Origin: Meridianimaribacter flavus | Lineage (GTDB): Bacteria; Bacteroidota; Bacteroidia; Flavobacteriales; Flavobacteriaceae | DNA: 64,000 nt | Assembly: GCF_004366715.1 (NCBI RefSeq) | Contig: NZ_SOQZ01000003.1 | Coordinates: 5,001-69,000, forward strand | Reading direction: 5' to 3' | In this document: in pieces, positions 62,501 to 64,000 of the stretch | Layout: each line of letters begins with the position of its first letter | Numbering within the stretch: the first letter of the stretch is position 1 | Program-made: the position numbers and the translations under genes | Notes under the pieces: model-generated | Told to the model about the DNA's origin: nothing | Database searches by the model: none | What the model saw: only the letters and a program-made list of their open reading frames with translations

Positions 62501-64000
62501 CGCAAAACTGTTGTAAGCCGCAAAACTATAATGAATAGCAAAACCACCAATGTCATCACTAGTTACAGGAATAGTAACGGTTTTTTTAGTGTTGCTTAAC
62601 GGAATAATAAATGTCTTGATGATGTCTTGGTCTTTCTCAACTTCAAGCGTTACAATTATATCTTCAGCAGCTGAACCTAAAGTGACCAATACATTTTGAT
62701 TGGCATTATAAGTTGACTTGTCTGTTGTAATACTGAATAGCTGATTGTCTGCCAGGGTTTTGTCTTTATCACTAAACAATGTAGTTTTAGCTTGGTCTTT
62801 TACCAATTGACCAAACTTGTCTTCACTTTCTAAAACAATAATGTATTGACCAGATTCCCATCTTTTAATTGTACCCAGTTTAACCTCTTTTAAGGTTTCG
62901 GTATCAAATGATTTGGTCAACACAAGTGTTCCTTTTTCCCAATTATCTGGATTATGTTCGTTACTATAAGCTTCATGTGGAAACTTGCTTATAAATTCTT
63001 CTTTAGAAATTACTTGATAATCAGGTGCATCCCATGTACGCTGTCTTAAAACTCTGTCAGGAGCATTTAATTTATATACTTTAAGTGTTCCTTTAGCAGC
63101 AACAAATTCACCATTAAGGTTTTTGGTATCAATACTAATAGTGTGGTCTTTTTTGTTCTTGTCTAATGTGTCATCAACCAAAATGGAAGCCATTAATGCA
63201 TGGTAGCCTACATTAACAATAGTTGTGGCACTGCGAGTTTCACCATTTAAGTCGGTAACATCAGCAGTAATTTCATAATTGAAAACAGGTAAACTACTTT
63301 TATCAACACTTTCATCAGGAAGTGCTTCAAAGGTGATTTCAAATTCACCTTTGCTGTTGGTTATACTTTCACCATGTGTTATTTCTTGAGGTTCGCTATT
63401 AAACCAAGGACGATACCAATAGTACCAATCAGGATATTGTACTTTTCGATGTACACGATAAACCACTTTAGCATCAGTAATGTTGCTTCCTGCATAAGCT
63501 AAAGCAGTTCCTTTTACAGTTACCGAGTCGTTTACTTTGTAAGTTTCGGTAACAGGATTAAACTTGGTTTCAAACTTAGGACGTTTGTATTCTTCAACCG
63601 AAATTGAACTTGAAGCATGAATATCGTTGCTGCTAGCTTCTAAATCAAGTGAATAATGACCAGTAAGTCCGTTACTAGGTATTATAAATTCTCCTGAAAC
63701 AGAACCAAACTCATTGGTTTTGAGTTCCAGTTCTTTTACAACTTCATAGTTGGTATCATACAGTACAACGCTTAATTTTTCATTTGTTAAAACCTCAGAT
63801 TTTCCATCTTTGGCTTTCATGGCTATGCTCTTAAAATAAACGGTTTGTCCTGGTCTGTATATACTTCTATCAGTAAATAAAAATGCTCGGTAAGTGGTTA
63901 TGATATCATCACTCCAACCATAATTTCTTAAATAAAATCCGTTAAAAAAAGCGATTTCGCCTTTGCGTTCAGCATAAATACTAAGGTCATAGAAGAAATC
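59540..64000 (-). CDS. Alpha-2-macroglobulin family protein with plug-like insert (partial, runs off window)
   Basis: The reading frame is open to the window edge, so at least 1487 residues are present and the N terminus lies outside. An internal Met at 63820 is not the start. The frame between 63821 and 64000 encodes FLFTDRSIYRPGQTVYFKS, the typical MG2-domain motif. The bait/thioester part has YPYDCNEQTFSRYY (61163-61174 encodes CNEQ), the thioester CxEQ motif. A2M-type proteins are thought to trap proteases in the periplasm or at the surface. At about 61860-62065 the frame encodes VVTIAYGYEKKSNV and SSIQTITAEDIEQTPD, similar to the plug start of SusC-like receptors. This insert is unusual for classical A2M and is seen in Bacteroidota proteins. 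Confidence 0.9.
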   Translation of the reverse strand, partial: DFFYDLSIYAERKGEIAFFNGFYLRNYGWSDDIITTYRAFLFTDRSIYRPGQTVYFKSIAMKAKDGKSEVLTNEKLSVVLYDTNYEVVKELELKTNEFGSVSGEFIIPSNGLTGHYSLDLEASSNDIHASSSISVEEYKRPKFETKFNPVTETYKVNDSVTVKGTALAYAGSNITDAKVVYRVHRKVQYPDWYYWYRPWFNSEPQEITHGESITNSKGEFEITFEALPDESVDKSSLPVFNYEITADVTDLNGETRSATTIVNVGYHALMASILVDDTLDKNKKDHTISIDTKNLNGEFVAAKGTLKVYKLNAPDRVLRQRTWDAPDYQVISKEEFISKFPHEAYSNEHNPDNWEKGTLVLTKSFDTETLKEVKLGTIKRWESGQYIIVLESEDKFGQLVKDQAKTTLFSDKDKTLADNQLFSITTDKSTYNANQNVLVTLGSAAEDIIVTLEVEKDQDIIKTFIIPLSNTKKTVTIPVTSDDIGGFAIHYSFAAYNSFASSTLPIAVPYPKTDLEIETLTFRDKLQPGADETWSFKIKGSKGEKVSSELLASMYDASLDQFKAHNWTFNPIQQPIYYSNHNRNASRSFGSQGFRVFNPSLIHKRFEQQQYDQLNWFGLSFGSNYHMLRGRVAGLELREESMRTFSAEEMELDEVVTIAYGYEKKSNVTSSIQTITAEDIEQTPDSLGQVLVGKAGDLEKTESLNTDNIQIRKNLQETAFFFPQLQTDENGNVSFNFTTPEALTKWKLQLLAHTKTLHSAVSSFETVTQKELMVLPNAPRFLRQGDVITISTKIANLTEQALSGQAKLELTDAISGKDITQTLVRSSAVETFSVDAKGNTQVSWTLNIPDNVSAIQYKIIAKSGDFSDGEQSALPVLTNRMLVTETLPMWIKSNETRTFTLDKLKNNASTSLKHHKLTLEMTSNPAWYAVQALPYLMEYPYDCNEQTFSRYYANALASHIANSNPRIQEVFNQWKNTDALISNLEKNEELKSILIQETPWLRDALSETEQKKRIALLFDMNKMNNELQSALRKLQQNQMSNGAWSWFKGGRENRYITQHIITGFGHLKHLNVNSSFEEQSMIEHAIEYLDTEFVKEYKDLKKYNSKVDLSKDHLSFTQLHYLYMRSFFPEIKTSKEVDDITKYYHTQIQKYWLSRSLYAKGLMALITHRMEDDKTASKILKSLKENSITSEELGMYWKENTSSWYWYQAPIETQALLIEAFSEIENDTKTVDNLKIWLLKNKQTNQWKTTKATTEAVYALLLQGSDWLSVTEMVDVVLGNKSIEPSKLETVKVEAGTGYYKTSWNTTEIKPEMAEVKLTKKGNGIAWGSLYWQYFEDLDKITSAETPLKLQKKLFKKNNTDTGEELTEITSETHLEVGDLVRVRIELRSDRAMEFVHMKDMRAAGLEPVNVMSQYKWQDGLGYYEATKDASTNFFFDYLPKGIYVFEYDLRVNNSGDMSNGITTIQSMYAPEFSSHSEGVRISVNN
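61508..61527. repeat. Short palindromic element inside the alpha-2-macroglobulin gene
   Basis: GGTCTCGACTGCGCTCGACC, with core TCGA-CTGCGC-TCGA, is GC-rich compared with its AT-rich surroundings. It resembles short interspersed palindromes I recall from Flavobacteriaceae genomes (variants of CGACTGCGCT). It stays in frame and encodes about RSSAVET in the protein. It is a single copy in this window, so its repeat nature cannot be confirmed here. Confidence 0.45.

Noticed and set aside
63820-63820. Met at 63820 as start of the alpha-2-macroglobulin gene
   Set aside because: The frame is open beyond it to the window edge and encodes the MG2 motif YRPGQTVYF upstream, so the Met is internal.

Overview
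The window is AT-rich chromosomal DNA from a member of the Flavobacteriaceae (Bacteroidota), most likely a gliding marine-type species. This rests on: the type IX secretion/gliding genes gldJ, porU and porV; a one-protein hybrid two-component regulator; a PafA-type alkaline phosphatase; many short SC-lipobox lipoproteins; -7 promoter elements fitting TAnnTTTG with -33 TTG/TTTG; and almost no Shine-Dalgarno sequences. No insertion sequence, prophage or CRISPR array is visible. Nearly all of it looks like vertically inherited core genome. Genus was not determined.

Layout. 1-400: 3' end of a 23S gene, 5S and the rRNA operon terminator. 0.5-7.1 kb: a leftward block with a lipoprotein, a secreted DUF4412 protein, a 49-codon ORF resembling the tail of a T9SS sorting domain, and an orphan hybrid two-component system (HTCS). 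Two 14-bp direct repeats spaced 21 bp lie between the HTCS and its downstream genes. 7.2-15.6 kb: acyl-CoA dehydrogenase, anmK, amino-acid dehydrogenase, NhaD, an ExbB-ExbD-TonB energiser, folC and tRNA-Val(UAC). 15.7-25.1 kb: a LuxR-type regulator, murF, then gldJ divergent from porU-porV. 25.1-34.4 kb: cdd, pdhA-pdhC, an M28 peptidase lipoprotein, SDR and HAD enzymes, several unknown envelope proteins, DUF4256, and an SprT-like protein. 34.4-41.1 kb: mannose-1-phosphate guanylyltransferase, DUF389, an MlaEF-type ABC pair, PafA phosphatase and a membrane-anchored nuclease. 41.1-48.3 kb: glycosyltransferase, methyltransferase and KAS III cluster, gcvP, a UbiA-like membrane protein, and an ECF-like sigma factor with a small partner. 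48.4-52.0 kb: a GbsR-type regulator with a compact four-gene operon (DoxX-like, DUF2071, membrane-anchored methyltransferase, small membrane protein), then a LAS-peptidase-like membrane protein. 52.0-59.5 kb: M3 peptidase, a possible small RNA, purE-purK, a fused Hpt-adenylate kinase, obg, a DUF4136 lipoprotein and an SDR. 59.5-64 kb: an alpha-2-macroglobulin-family protein that runs off the right edge.

The most interesting signals are regulatory. (i) The HTCS has an AraC-type output domain and is followed by TCAAnTATGTAACA twice, exactly 21 bp apart. This suggests it controls the DUF4412/lipoprotein block rather than a polysaccharide locus. (ii) The GbsR gene and the DoxX operon each carry the same AACTTTCA-N8-TGAAAGT(T/A) palindrome. 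At gbsR this palindrome surrounds the -33 element, which defines a likely autoregulated two-site regulon. Other notable items are the Hpt-Adk fusion, a TonB-plug-like insert in the alpha-2-macroglobulin protein, a TCGA-CTGCGC-TCGA element inside that same gene, a possible sRNA at 54.2 kb, and three genes whose -7 element lies 4-5 nt from the start codon.

All calls come from reading the sequence. No database search was run, and family names are from recognised motifs.
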